From NCBI RefSeq assembly GCF_028858725.1, contig NC_084771.1:10196915-10260914 (forward strand): a stretch of 64,000 nucleotides of DNA, read 5' to 3'. Source of the DNA: Colius striatus. Lineage: Eukaryota > Chordata > Aves > Coliiformes > Coliidae. Within the stretch, counting starts at the first letter, position 1. Each line of letters starts with the position of its first letter. Of the stretch, positions 40,301-52,639 are shown one piece after another. A model generated the notes under the pieces. That model was given only the letters and a program-made list of their open reading frames with translations, was not told where the DNA came from and did no database searches. Made by a program: the position numbers and the translations under genes.

Positions 40301-43300
40301 CTGCACATAAAGTTCTGGAAAGTTCATTTTTTTAAACAAGCCCCACACTGCCATGGTATTAGAAAATGATACATGAATCCAACCCTGTATAATGTGAATA
40401 ATAATATTCCTGCCAGAAGCCCTGATGCCATGACTAGTACTATTCATTATTGTAAAGTTGGCTGCATAAAGGTTTGTGGAACATGGTGAAATTTTTATTG
40501 TGTTTTCTGCTGAGTCTTGATCTTTTGTTCTTGTTATACATGTTGAGATGACTCATGCTGAAAAGAACAGAATAGAATCATAGAATTGGAACCTTTCAAC
40601 AATTTTCTGTGCTGCTGACTTCCTTTAAAAATGCTAATGTCATCAAATTGGAATGTGTTCTACAGCTCATTGGCCAAATTCTGTCCTTCACTTTGCTAGT
40701 GTCAACGTTTCTGTTCATCTGCATCATCCAGAAGCAGTTGACTCCGAAGCAGAGTAATTTTGAAGTTATCAGACAGATCACTGCCCTGTGTGGATTTTGT
40801 TTAGAAGAAGGATTCAACTTGCAGAGAATGGAGGTGGATTTCCAAGTGGCAAGATCCAGGAAACTCCATTTCCAATAACAATATAGACTAAAAACCAAGT
40901 CGTTACCTGATTTTTCTTCCAAGTGGTTTATGTTCTTTAGGCATTCAGCATTTTGCAGGAATGGATGCTCAAGAAGATTTGAAGGAATATAACTCCTTCC
41001 TTCCAAGACTACGTGCTGTATGTTTACAGTGCATTTGGTAATGATGCATATCAGCACCTGTCATCATCATTAGAAAACCTGTCTTTATGTCTTCAGAATA
41101 AATGTTTATTGAACAAAAATGCTAGGTATGTTGTTATCTATGGTAAAGTTATCTGCTCATAATTAAGTTTCAAAACTTGTTCTCTCCCTGTTTTGTGATA
41201 ACATAAATGTGAATCTTAAGATGTACTTTCAGCTTTGTGAGCAAATTGCCACTGCTGCTGGGACTGCCTGGTAGTTAACTGTTCACACTCATTGTTTTGG
41301 GCACAGTTTTACTGCAGGTGTATGCTGCTTTTCACAAGGGCAAAAAGTGAAGTCTGTTCCTGTGTGAGTGACTTGCATATCTCCATAAAAATATTGAAAT
41401 AACAGGAGATTTGTAACTTGTTGTAAGGTGGGTTTACTCTACTTTCCATCAAAGAATTTGCCTTTAGTTGTGTGTGAAATTGCCACCTCGTATCTCTAGT
41501 TGTCATGGCTTTGTTCTGTCCTCTGTTACAGTTGTGTGTTGTTTTGGTGTGCTTGCCCTTTTGAAGTGGGGCTTTAGGAAAGGCGACAGGAGCAATATAT
41601 GGGTTAGAGAAGGGTCTTTTTCAGTCAGTGTTCTTGGCTGAAAATACTAAGCAGATAGTGTTTCCTATTTCAGCTGTTCCGAATCTGAACATATTTGCTT
41701 TCTCCTGTATTCTGAATACCCTCAAGAATGCAGGTCCTAGGCATTGGATCCTATGTGAACTACATTTAGGATCAAGTGCCAGTCCTTCCAGTTCCAAAGC
41801 TGCAGGGAAACACATTCAGACATCCTTCAACCAGAGAGAGAAGGACTGGTGAAAGTGTTAGTAGGTCTTTTCTGTGGGAAATGCATTGCAGTAACACTAA
41901 ACTGACAGTCTCACATGTAATACTGAGATCTTCCAGTGGTTCTAAGTAGCATAACTGCATAAGCTTCACTTAAAACCAGTTAAAAACATGGTTTTGTATT
42001 AGACGTTGTTACAGAGAAAGACTTAGAATCATATTTTTCCCTGTTCCAGGTTACTTGTATGGATAACGTATTATTAAAAGACCTGAAGGGCATGAGGCAG
42101 TGGCAGAAATTTCAAGTATTTTGTTTGTCCTCTGTCAGGTCATGAGGCCAGAAAACACTAATAAGAGAAGCTAAGCACGAATTCTCTGGAGATGGAAGTG
42201 TCATTGATTCTGGACCTTCTTTCTGTAGCTGTTAGAAGTCAGACTGCTTAAAGTAAGTAAACCTTTGGAAACAATCTCACCTGATTTTAAATGGATAATA
42301 TTACAGGATCATTTCTTGCACACTTTCAGGAATATCTTGCAAAAATCACTTGCCTTAATAATTATTGTTTTCATTGTGAGATAATGTTAGTATTGATAAC
42401 TAGTAATGATCAAATAATAAAATGAATCTGTCTCTGTTCGGATCACTTCAGGTAGGTCTGAGGCTCAGTGTTTCTGTCTTTAAGAACAGTGGCTCACATC
42501 TATTTCACAGGGATTAAGGAAAGCTGTTAAATAACAGGTGTGATTCGTTCACTCTTGCCCATACTGAAATTTCTAAAGGTCTTGCAAAAACACAGAAGGG
42601 TAGTGCTTTGAGGATGTAAAACCCCATGGATTCTGTCTAAGAAAATGCTAAGGATTTTGATCATGATCCAGCAAACAACACTGGTACTGGCAGTTAGCCT
42701 AGTCATGCATTTGAAGTCACTTGAAACACTTGCATGCTAAGACCCAGACTGACATAAGTGCATTGCTACATCTGACATTACTGGTAGGGCACTTTACAAT
42801 TTATTTATTTTTTTTTAAATGGAGAAAAATGAAAGGACCTTTGCTTTTAAACAGGGGAAAAGGAGTGAATGAAATAAAATGAACCAACGCCGGTGAAGCG
42901 GATATATTTGCACTGAGAATTCCTGGCCTAGCAAAACAAATAAGAGGGGAAGAAGCAGCAGGATAATTACTTTACTGGGTTTTTCCCTAAAGCATGACCC
43001 AGTGCCTATTAAATGAATGGATAGGCTCCCACTAACTTCAGAGGGTCTTATGGTAGCCCATGGGCATTTGGGGGGGATGTGCTCCTGTGACATGTTATTT
43101 TCTTCAATTCTTCTTGAGATGAAGATGCTCAATATCTTGTTGGATCATTCCATAATAGAGAGACTTTCAGCACCTCCTGTGAATGCTGTGTGGAACAGAG
43201 CTGGGAGCAGGAAGAAGGGCTGAAGGGACAGGAACTGTCCTAGGATGTAACATTGAAATATTATGAGCATCTCTTTAGGGAAGGTATTGAGCATCCTTCA

Positions 43301-44707
43301 TTTCTACTGATTTTAGTGCATGCCAAAGCTGTTCAGCACCCCAGAGGATCAGATACTTTTATATAGTGAATTGTGCCTGTGTTCTTTTCAGGCACTTTTC
43401 CTTCTTTCTTTTCGTTCTTTTTTGTCTCATACAAGGCACAGAATTTTTTCATTTAGGGATGCTCAATATTTATACTTTTTTTGTTTTTCCAATCAAACAG
43501 AACTTTTTCCTCATGCTTCATGACTTTTTTTTTTACTGGTTAAATATGATTGAAGAATTGTTTTGTACTCCTCAACTACTATATGTCGGAGACTGATCTG
43601 TCACTGTATTAACTGATTGTGTTACCTTGGATCTTTGTATTCCTGCATATTCTGGGAGCTACAACTACAAAGTGAAGCAAGTCCTTCCTTATCATTCCTG
43701 TTTTTAAAGCATGGACTCATTGTTTGATCTTGCAGATCTCACTGCATTTCAGTGTTCTGAGGTTTAGAGAGGTGCTTTCTAATGCAAAGCCTTATTCCCA
43801 ACCCCCCTACTGTATTTATTTTACTTGAACTTTTCTTACATCCTCTAGAAATTGAGGAAAATAAACCAAGTGCAGGTGGGAGTGAAATACAACACTTTGA
43901 TCATGATTTCTTTCTGCACACGTGCTGCTTCATCCAATCTATAGGACTCCTATTAAAAGCAATTATTTGATATTACAATTTTTTAAACATCTCTGAAGTG
44001 AAACTACTTCACTGCAGAAGGACATTACTTTCCATTTCCCTCAGAATGAAATGTCAAGAAAGAAATATAAGAAATAGGTAATTAAAACCAACATCCAATA
44101 ATTGAACCAATATATAACTACTAGCAAGAAAATCCTTCAGAGCAACTAGGGTTGTTGTTTGTTCTAATGTACCCTTCCCTCTAAACATGGAACTTGGCAA
44201 AAAAAAAACCAAAAACCCAACAATGTCAGAAAAGTAAACTCTCTTCTCAGCATCAAACCTCAGTGCTCTCATACCTGTTGAAGTGGATTGCACCGTTTTC
44301 CTCATCCATTCGTAAGAGCTGTGCCTTTGGCTGTTGGGAGAGATTTGCTGTGCATTAATTGTATCTACAGGAGGCAACCCCCCAGTACCAGCAGGATGGA
44401 GGGAGCTGTAATCAGCAGAACTGTAGGAGACCTGTCCAGGAGACGAGCCATTGATCTGTGCAGCAGCAACCGTGCTGGATGGTCCTGGGCCGTAAGCGTT
44501 CCAGTCCTCCCTCTGTGGGCCATAGTGAGATCCCCAGGCTCCCGCAGGCTGTCCGTGGGTATCCAGACTTGGCACATGATGATATCCCATGTAATCTGAA
44601 TAGGGTGGAGTAGATACAAAATTCTGCACTGGCAGGTTGTTGCTGCTGCACCTTGCAGATCCTGGATACATGCTGGTTTCTTTATCCAAAAGATAACTCA
44701 CATACAT
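31114..44707 (-). CDS. CDX4: CDX4-type caudal homeobox transcription factor, copy B (whole gene, 3 exons)
   Basis: Exons 44707-44275, 35365-35220 and 31368-31114 join in frame (433+146+255 nt) to a 277-residue protein. The layout is that of a CDX factor: N-terminus [10 protein letters not shown] closer to the usual caudal start than copy [26 protein letters not shown] (131-140), homeodomain at about 150-209 with Trp197 and Asn200 intact, then a Ser-rich tail with eight consecutive prolines (251-258) ending QQVVASQ. Residues 23-140 are identical to copy A 22-139, while the C-terminus is largely different and longer. Homeodomain position 39 is Arg (ANLRLSERQ) where CDX proteins, including copy A, have Gly. 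Position 22 is Tyr. Introns are larger than in copy A (8.9 and 3.9 kb against 5.0 and 2.6 kb) and hold CR1 and MIR-like insertions. All splice sites and the frame are intact, so it should be functional. Which copy is the true one-to-one CDX4 orthologue cannot be settled here. Confidence 0.9.
33235..33765 (+). mobile_element. CR1 LINE, 3' fragment (intron 2 of CDX4 copy B)
   Basis: The plus strand encodes the last part of the CR1 reverse-transcriptase ORF ([13 protein letters not shown], then [20 protein letters not shown]) followed by the characteristic 3' UTR: a segment like CAGGCTGCCCAGGGAGGTTG, then GGTCCCTTCCAACCC and the terminal ATTCTGAGATTCTGTGA repeat. It is 5'-truncated, as most CR1 copies are, and has lost continuous coding. 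It is antisense to the host gene and absent from the equivalent intron of copy A. Confidence 0.9.
35220..35365 (-). CDS. CDX4: CDX4 copy B, exon 2 (most of the homeodomain)
   Basis: A 146-nt exon entered after a good acceptor (TTCTTTTTTCAAAACAG) and left at CAG|GTAGAG. Encodes residues 146-193, from [20 protein letters not shown] to NLRLSERQ. The Gly-to-Arg change in the turn before the recognition helix is the one unusual homeodomain residue. If translation read past the donor it would continue VEYGSPIQD, which is intron sequence. Confidence 0.92.
35630..35790 (+). mobile_element. Probable MIR-type SINE remnant (intron 1 of copy B)
   Basis: Shows the order of MIR core features: GAGCCAGGAAACCCGGATTC, TTCCCAGCTCTGCTGCCA, then a stretch resembling CTCAGTTTCTCCATCTGTAAAAT, then ACCTGTTTCATAGGGAAGTTG and GTGATGGAT. 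Heavily decayed, consistent with a pre-avian insertion. A 136-codon open frame over it has no protein similarity that I recognise. Confidence 0.6.
38070..38190 (-). promoter_or_regulatory. Diverged intron 1 element shared with copy A
   Basis: Counterpart of 17590-17735. The shared blocks GTTAAGATGGAG-ACACA, GATCTTATC and CATTCAGAA occur in the same order, with small gaps. It shows that intron 1 of both genes derives from one ancestral intron. Confidence 0.45.
39438..39746 (-). promoter_or_regulatory. Conserved intron 1 element, copy B (candidate enhancer)
   Basis: Counterpart of 18255-18545. The first 223 bp match copy A at 218 positions; then copy B has an extra purine-rich stretch (about 39661-39682) before similarity resumes with CACAACTAGTTTACAAAGC. 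It keeps the CATAAA, TTTATT and ATCAAAG (39579-39585) motifs. It lies 4.1 kb upstream of exon 2, against 1.6 kb in copy A. Confidence 0.65.
40190..40262 (-). mobile_element. CR1 LINE 3'-end fragment
   Basis: AATCATAGAGTGGTAAGAG, GTTGGAAGGGATCTCAAGAG and ATCATCTAGTCCAACTCC are the reverse complement of the CR1 3' terminus, so the element points leftwards. Only about 70 bp remains. It sits in intron 1 of copy B. Confidence 0.85.
44275..44707 (-). CDS. CDX4: CDX4 copy B, exon 1
   Basis: Encodes residues 1-144 and the first base of Gly145, ending before donor GTATGAG (44274). An ATG three codons upstream (44716) is in frame, but the family start MYVS at 44707 is preferred. One codon longer than exon 1 of copy A because of CSSNN in place of ANNN near residue 20. 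Positions 44290-44641 are nearly identical to copy A. Confidence 0.9.
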
Positions 44708-44767
44708 GATGCTCACAGCCTGGCTTTGTCTTGCTGGGACATCCTGCTCCTCACAGTGTGTGTTTGA

Positions 44768-44805
44768 TCTCTCTTCCCCTCCTCTTTCTTTCTCTCTCTT
44801 TTCTA
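44768..44805 (-). repeat. GA-rich purine tract upstream of the copy B start
   Basis: About 38 bp of pure CT on the plus strand (GA repeats on the minus strand) lies 60-100 bp upstream of the copy B ATG, within the likely 5'UTR or core promoter. A TATA-like ATTTATAGA is just upstream (44826-44818). Copy A lacks a comparable tract. Confidence 0.6.
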
Positions 44806-44875
44806 GCCCTGACTGGCTCTATAAATGACTCATGCTAGCCCTGATGTCCCTTTACTACACATGATTAACAATGGT

Positions 44876-45039
44876 TTTACCAGGTGCTGGTGGTAACAGT
44901 TTACTAAGGTCCTGCCTGATGTCACAGATAACTGCCTGCCCCAAAATTACATTTGCATTCAAATGAAGGGCTGACCATGCAGGCAACCCCACCTTGCTGC
45001 TAGTTCTAGTGCTTCCTTTCTCACAGACCCTTTATCTGT
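44876..45039 (-). promoter_or_regulatory. Promoter-proximal block of CDX4 copy B
   Basis: Aligns with 22222-22372 upstream of copy A at a distance of about 170 bp from the ATG. On the plus strand it contains ATTTGCAT (octamer type; ATTTACAT in copy A), CATTCAAATGAAGGGCTGAC and, near its right end, CTTTATCTG. Between the block and the gene are an AP-1-like TGACTCA (44825-44831) and a TATA-like element. The function is inferred from conservation and position. Confidence 0.55.
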
Positions 45040-48000
45040 TACCATCCTGGTTCTATACTTTATCAATGTAGTTTGAAGTCTCGAGGTCTTCAAGCAGAGT
45101 TGCATACATAGTTAGCCAATAAACTGTTCAGACAGTAGAAGCAGGATTTTTCTTGAACAATACATGTCAGACTCTAACTTCAGGCACTAGGTTATAATCA
45201 GCTAAAGCCTGATCTCTGCTAGCCCAGTAGTTTGTTGTTAGAATGTGCTATATTATTTTTTCAAAAACAAAGGACCAGCTCAGTCTTTAACTGCAGTTCT
45301 CATGTAGTTTTTCACATGAGCACTCCTCTTGACTTCAGCTCTTAGTCCATGTGGGAGAGCACTTAGAAACCAAAGTAATCCTACTGATTTTAACATTACA
45401 AAGGATATACAAGAAGTCTCATAGTAATTTTGAGCATTTGTTCATAGGAATAGTCTTGTTGATGTTAGCAAGCCTATTCATGAGCTGGCTGCTTGCCACT
45501 GTGATTGAAGTTTCTCTATTCTAACTTACAATGTTAACAGAACAAGAATCTGTTATTGAGAGAATGCAAAATTTGTCACTTTCCCTATGCTTATGTCCTG
45601 TTTGTGATATTGAAATGAGTGGTAGTTCTCCCTAAAGCCTTTTCTGTTCTCCTTGCTTTGCTCCTTCACAATAAGTAACACCTTTTTGTAGAAATACAGC
45701 AACAAATTCTTTTCAGCTCAACAAAGCACTTTCCTAACTTTCAGGAGCAATCTTGTGTTTGTAAGTAACACATTAATATGACATTATCTGTAACCAGGAG
45801 TGAGGGGAGAAAGTGTTGATTTTTTTAAAAAAACAAGATAGATACCCTAGCATTGTCTCTTAATGAGAATTTACTCTGTTTTCATTCCTGTTCCTTTAAT
45901 GACATGATACTTGCACCTTTATTAATGAACCAGCTCGTTAAAAGGATCTTTTTCCTAAACAGGTGCAAAGTGTAATGATGTTTTTCTTTGTTCAGAGGTG
46001 TATTTTTTTCTTTGAAAGTCTTTTGCACTTTAACACATTTAAACTTACAGGTTCCTCCTGGCTCTGAAGAGGAAAGAATCACTGCACACCTGACAACACT
46101 GTGGTTTCCCTTTGTGAGTGAATGGTGTCCTTAGGGTGGATTAACAAGATGAGTTTGTGGAAAAAGCTTTTTTGACTGGTAATTTCAGGACTAGGTGGAG
46201 AAGCACAGGCTGCCTTCTCTCAGTGTTTTAAGATTTTCCTGCTCTGCACTTGGGTAAAACTTGTGCTCTTTTACTTTTTGCTTCTTGTGAGTTTTTGAAG
46301 GGTAAGGTTTTGTGGTGTAAATGTTGAAAGGTATTTGAAAAATCATTAGGTGGGGGGGAAGTTAGGAGAAACTGTTTCTTCTGCTTGCATATGTGAGCTT
46401 ATGCACTTGCAATTTACACATCTGTGACAGCTGGCCATTCCAAATGACCAAGTATAGCTGTGGGTAGAGACTCCTCAAGTCTAGGGAAGCCATTGATCAG
46501 TGCATCATGTATCTGAAGAGCTGAAATCTCCTCTATCAGTGAAATTAAATCACTTCCATCCAATTAGAAATTAGTTTTCTCTAGGCAGTCTGTGTCTGTA
46601 GTTACCAATGTGATGGGATCTAAACATAGCATGTTTACACAAGTTTACAGGATATATACACAGTGTTTCACCCCCTTTCTCAATCATTTAGAGCAACGTC
46701 GTTCCTTGGTGGTTCTCAAGTTCAGACTCTATTGAAATAGTTAAAAAAAAAAATCATTTTTGGATTTTGCTGTAACTTGATCTCCATTACCTTTCCTTGT
46801 TTTCAAAACTACTGAAGACTTGTCCTTTTAAGCATTTCTATACCTCTTCTGAGTGCAGGTGTACCAATAAATCAGCTGAAGGAAGGAGCAGCAGCATTTG
46901 CTCATTTACAGTAGCATTAGTTGTAGCCCTCCAGCTGTCTGGAAGATGTTCTAATGATGTTCATGCCACAAAACTTTTCCTGCAGGCATTGGCTACCCGA
47001 TACATGAACTGCACAAAATGCTGCAGAAGGGCAGGGTCCCAACTGCTTAGTTTGGATCTTGATCTGCCCTTCTGCAGGGCTGGGGAATGTGGGATGCAGC
47101 AGGCTCCAGTCCTGCAGTCGTTCTCTAGCCAACCGCAACACTGTTACATGAGAAATGTTTTTGATCCATTTTTTCATAATGGTACAATCTGGTTCGTTAA
47201 GCTACTGAAAGCTGTCAGATAGTGTTTACTCAGGGTTATTAGGAAAAAAAAAGTAACTATAACATAAAAATACCTTTTGATGCTTTTTACTAATGCATGT
47301 GTATATCGACATGGAAGGAGACTGTTTCCTTGTTGGTGCTCCTCAAAGAAAGGACTGTACAATAAATGATTGTTAAACTGACAATACTTTACTCCTCTGG
47401 CCACATGCTGTGACACTAAGCAGGAAATGGTTTCCTTTAGATTCCTGGGTACCCTAACTTGGTCTGACTCCAGCAAGCTGTATTTTGGTTTTGGTTACTT
47501 CAAGGTTTTTTTTTAAATGAATATCTTTTTAATCTAACCTATAGGTTGAATGCCAGTCTTTAGGCTTGGATGTTTTTTAACTGCTGAGGGTACATGAATA
47601 ATCACATGCTGATGTAGTTAATTTTAAAATAAACATTTTCCTAGGTTGTCAAACACAAGGTATAAAGGGATTTGGATTTGAATTGCTTTTCATACTTTCT
47701 AGCAAGAATATGTATTTGTACCAGGTGCCATCTTGGGGAGATCAGTCTATATGTATACCCAGTTCTTTATAAAAATGCTGTTCTTCAAAACTGCTTCTGG
47801 AAAAAAATTCAGATGTTTCTCCAGTCAATTGTCACATCTGTGAAGTGTTTGTACACAGTGCTATATGTGTACAGTATGTGGAGCTACTTATTTTGGTGAA
47901 TAAAGCTTAAAGTCTGTTAGAATGCACTGGTGCAGTGCATCCATATGTGAAAAAACATGGCACTTCACATAGGGATTTGGTAGGTAGCTAATGGCACATC

Positions 48001-48879
48001 AGATGCCTGACATTTTTGTATACTAAATATAGCAAAGTTTACAATTGGGAACTAAACTGTAGATTTCAAACTGAGAGGAATTTTGCTTCAGGATTGTAGC
48101 CTATTTTTAGGAAAATTGCTGAAATATTTTGAATCCTGAATTCTTTCATTCCAACTTGGTGAAAGTCAGAACTCGCATTTCACGACCTGTAGTGTTTTAC
48201 TGATAACCCTGCACTGACAATTCCGAATTTCGTTTTTCTGTTCTGACTAAAGCTGTCTGCAAACATTTGGGTTTAGTGCATTATGCTTTGACATGCAGGA
48301 ACGATAGCAGCCAAATAGAAAAAAGGTCCCTCCAGAGCAGAAGCTTGGAGTAACAAAGCAGACCCCTGTCTCTCTTTCCTGAGTGTATTTTTCCTACAAT
48401 TGTATTTTAAAGCTACAATAATCTCAAACTTTACCACTCTTCTCATTTTTGACTGTAGTATAGCAAAGAAAAAGGTTGGGTTGTGATCTAAATATCTGAC
48501 TTGAGTGGTAACTGCCCTTGTATGTTGTAAAAGAAGTTTCATAGGCTAGAGAGGTATACTGGAGGCCTGGCATGTTAGAAATGACATTGCCTTGTCTTTG
48601 ATTTTTATGAACAAATGCTACAGAGCAGATAATGGGTCTGACTTAGAAAAGCTGACAAAGAGCAATAAATAGCATCCAAATTCATAACATAAATTTTATT
48701 AGGCATATACAGTCTTCCATAATATTTTTGGTGAATAACAGCATTAAGGCTAATAATGCAATTAAGGTGGAATTACTTGCCTTGTAAGACATTCTTCTGC
48801 CTTTTTAATAGCCTCTATTATGTGATAGTAAATTCCAACCATTATCAATATGAAACAAGACTTCTCCAAGATTAAATGG

Positions 48880-49060
48880 GTGAGGGAGCAGTGGCACAGG
48901 CTGCCCAGAGGGGTTGTGGAGGCTCCTTCCTTGGAGGTCTTCAAGACCCACCTGGACATGTTCCTATGCGACCTGATCTAGGTGACCCTGCTGCTGCAGG
49001 GGGGTTGGACTAGATGATCTCTAAAGGTCCCTTCCAACCCCCACCATTCTATGATTCTAA
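48880..49060 (+). mobile_element. CR1 LINE 3' fragment
   Basis: Reads GGCACAGGCTGCCCAGAGGG, then CTTCAAGACCCACCTGGACA, GGTTGGACTAGATGATCTCT, GGTCCCTTCCAACCCCCACC and ATTCTATGATTCT, the standard CR1 3' UTR and terminal repeat in forward orientation. 5'-truncated and non-coding. Confidence 0.92.
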
Positions 49061-49610
49061 ATGCACAATCTTGCAGATCTAACAGATATAATGACAATTC
49101 TGTGTTCTGGGCTCACGTTGAGACCCAAAAGATGAATGGAAATGACAAATTGTCCCAAATTCTCAAGAGTGGAAAGAACTTTCTGGTTTTGGCATAAGCC
49201 CAGAACACCTTCACCCTCTGGCCTCTCTACATTTGCATAGTTTCTACATTATGAGGTTAGGAATTAGTGACCACTATAGATAATGGTTGGGAAAACATTT
49301 CTTAAAGTGATTTGGTCAGATACTGCAGATGATGATGTGATGGCTGTGGTCAGAGACTAGGCAGGAACACTGGAATGCTCCAGTCCAGTTTCTGTTTTGT
49401 TACCTGAATGAATCTCCAGGGGTTTCCTTTTCATGTTATAAAGCCATGGGTCTGCTAAGGTTGTATCTTCAGCTTTCCTTGCTGGTATGTCTCAGATCAG
49501 AACCACTCCACTGTGCTGGGAACTGTAGTCCTTCTCCTACACATCCATTTTCTTATCTACGTCCTTACAGAACTGTAGTAACTCACTTGAATTTTTCTGA
49601 GCTTTCTTCT

Positions 49611-49635
49611 CCCCTCCCCGACCCCCCCCGCCCCC
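49611..49635 (-). other. G-quadruplex motif on the minus strand
   Basis: The minus strand carries four G runs of lengths 5, 8, 4 and 4, separated by one to two bases, which satisfies the usual G-quadruplex pattern with very short loops. It lies about 4.9 kb upstream of the copy B ATG, in a small local patch with several CpGs. Confidence 0.7.
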
Positions 49636-52600
49636 GCCACCTCGGAGCTGCATGTTTCGTTTCCATTCCAGCACTGATCCTTTACTCCTGTGAAGCAATG
49701 GAGACAGCTAGTGGTCAGCTGGCTGAATGGCAAGGAGATGTTGCAAATACATTTTTCACTGACTATGACCTTTCTCGGATTTCAAATCTCTGGATCTGTT
49801 CTGTTCTATAGTGAACAGCAGTGCCTGAAGTGATTTGTCTATCACATGCTCAGATGCCGAAAGCAGCAAAGCTATTACGAGTCCCAGTGTAAAATGAGTG
49901 CTCAAAGATCTAAAATGTGTTGCAACATAGGAGTAGTGAGCTGCCACTGATGAGAGGTCCGGGTGAGGGCGTGCAGGGCTGGTGTCTGTTACTCTGATAT
50001 GTTCCCTTGCATGGCATCCAATATGGCATCCAGTCACAGTGTTGGTATTTCACACCCACTTCCCACTAGAAGAAATATCTTAGGAGGTGATGACAGTAAA
50101 GAACAAAGAGCAGGACTACAGTATTATCATCTTGTATTCTTTAAGGAGTAGCTGTGTTTCCAATGTGTTTTCTGTGTTAATCAGTATATGTGCTCTTAAA
50201 AGAATGATAGCAACTTCTAAGATGGCTCTCTGTTGTGTAAAGAGAAACCTGACAAATCTGAGTAGATAGTAAGATGTAGAAGTGAGATAGGACAAACATG
50301 AAGATAAATGATTCTCAGTGCCACTGGCTTCTTCAGTTTCCTTGGGCTAGACAGTATGTGTTCCGTATTAATCTGTGAAACAGAAGTAACACTCATGACA
50401 TCATGTGATATTGTAGAATTTAATAAATGCCACAAAAAAGATCCTGTATGAGAGATGCAAAACATGAATTCTTTCTTTCATCACTTGTGAAATGAATTAG
50501 CTAACATATGTGGATGTATGTTTAGCCTCTAGGATGACTAAATTAAATGGCTGTCTCAAGAACACTGAAGATGATGCTAGTTCTGAAAAAGAATGCGTCT
50601 TTCCTAACTGTTATTTTCAGGATGCTTCTTTTAACACCTTACAATGGACTTGGGCTGTGTGAGTCATGCCACTTATGCAATGTGATTGAAGGGATGAAAT
50701 TCGTGCAGTCTAACCTGAGAATTCACCATCACACATAGGAAGGCACCAAAGGAGTCTGCTCAATAAAGTCCCCAGAACAAAGTGCAATGAGAACCAGAGC
50801 CTGTGTTCACTGCCCATCTCTGCTTGCATATTGCCTTTGTTGCAGGACCTCGGGGAAAACTTGTCCCATAGGCAAGAAGCCTGGTGTGGTCAGTTCATAC
50901 CTGATGTAGCAGCAGACCTGCTGCATAACAGAAGGTTTTCAGTCCCTGCCAAAACCTACATACTGTGATAAATGTTTGATATGAACTGAGTGGCCATGTG
51001 AGTTAAGTAAAAGGTAGTCTGGCAGTCTGGTACTCTGGTGTTTGTGTGGATATGTTTAACACTCTTCTGCTAGTGGGAACTTGCTTGTTTGCAGCTCTGT
51101 GAAATTTAGAAGAAAACTATGTTTTGTTTTGTTTTTAATGTATGGCAAAGCTAAATTGGGGCTGCTAAATCCTATCTGGTGAAATCCTTTCATCTTACGT
51201 AATGGTTTTGAGATCTCTCTGAACACGGGTCTCTAAGTGCATGTTTTCTTCTTTTCACCATAGATTCTACTAGGCAGTTTGCTGCAGACCACAGGCAGTA
51301 TGTGAATCATTGTAACTGAATTCTTAATGAGCATCAAGGATTATTTTTATATGTCTGTTGCTGCTGGAACTAGTGTACTTCCCGCTGCTCCTTAAGTAGG
51401 GGAAACACCTCTGATGTGACAGGTTGTCTCAGTATAGGTGACTGAGTGATCCACAGCTGCGAATAGTCACAGAGGGCCTCGCGTTGAAGTGGCGTTTTCC
51501 ACTAGGTGGCACTTGGAATACATGGCACAACCAAGGCCTACCCAGCTGAGCAAGGACCCCTATTAACTGCTATTCAAATTCTTAGTCAGTAATTGACCAA
51601 GCTAAAAAAGGATCAGCCTAGTGCTGCCTGCAGCAAGCTTCACAGCTCCTTTTAATACTACCATTGATTAAATCCCCACCCCCAACTCGATGTAAAAGAG
51701 AATTAGCTCAGAAATTATCCCCTCTCCAAATCCCTGCATCTAGCCTGCCCAGTTTCCCCCTTCAACAACCTAACTAATCTTTTCTCTCTCTGGAAATTAA
51801 ATATAACACCATTGTTTAAAAAAAAAGAGTTCTATTTTTAGCTGCCAGATACAACCAAAACGAAACCCTCTCATATTTCCCCACTGCTAATAAACATGAG
51901 TGGGCATCAATCATCTTGCTTTGCTCCATGCTTCTTCCTACCCAACTCACTCTACCCAGAGTGGCACAGGAGGTTGGAAGGAGTATACCCAAATAAAAGA
52001 GGCCAATAAGTAAGGACATAAATGACAGTGGAAGTAAAAGGCAAGGAAATAAATGACTTGGAGGAAAAAGAAAATTCCAAAATGAGAACTGCATGGAGCC
52101 CTAAGTAATATTGGTTTTTATACTTAGAGAACAGTTGTTTAAACTTTCCTAATGTTTCATTTCTGGATTTGAAGCAAAATTTGACAAAATCTGGATTCGG
52201 CACAAGCCTGTCTACATAATGCCCCACCTATACATATCCCACAGTGGGGAGTTTAGTGCCACCAAAGCTTCCAGTACTCTTGGTATTGCTAAGGAGCTTC
52301 AGAAAACATAAAAATGAGGAAGCATGGAATTCTTGCTCTGTTTGTTTTGAGATGAGTTGTAACCTAAGCAGGATGGAATATTGTCAAGGTCTAAGAAGAT
52401 GCTCAGTAAAGTGATGTGATGTTCACTGCTCAAAATGGAAAGTTCTTGGACAATGGAAAGAGGCATTGAAAAGGCTTTAAAAATACATGTCAGTGAGTTA
52501 TTGACTGATGTGAGCTCAGTGGTCATTACATGTCAGTTTACTACCAATAAATACCACCCACTGCTGCTGATCATGCTTATTGTCCTAAATTTTTGAATGT

Positions 52601-52639
52601 ACAACTATTTGGTGAGAGAAGAAATGATAAAGCTGAACA

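Noticed and set aside
40566-40590. AATAGAATCATAGAATTGGA, resembling a CR1 terminus
   Set aside because: Only about 20 bp match and the following sequence does not continue as CR1.
13673-44707. The two CDX4 copies as uncollapsed haplotypes of one gene
   Set aside because: Exons 2 and 3 and the introns are far too different, and both copies have distinct flanks and lie in order on one contig. Only the exon 1 identity could be an assembly effect, and that is flagged.
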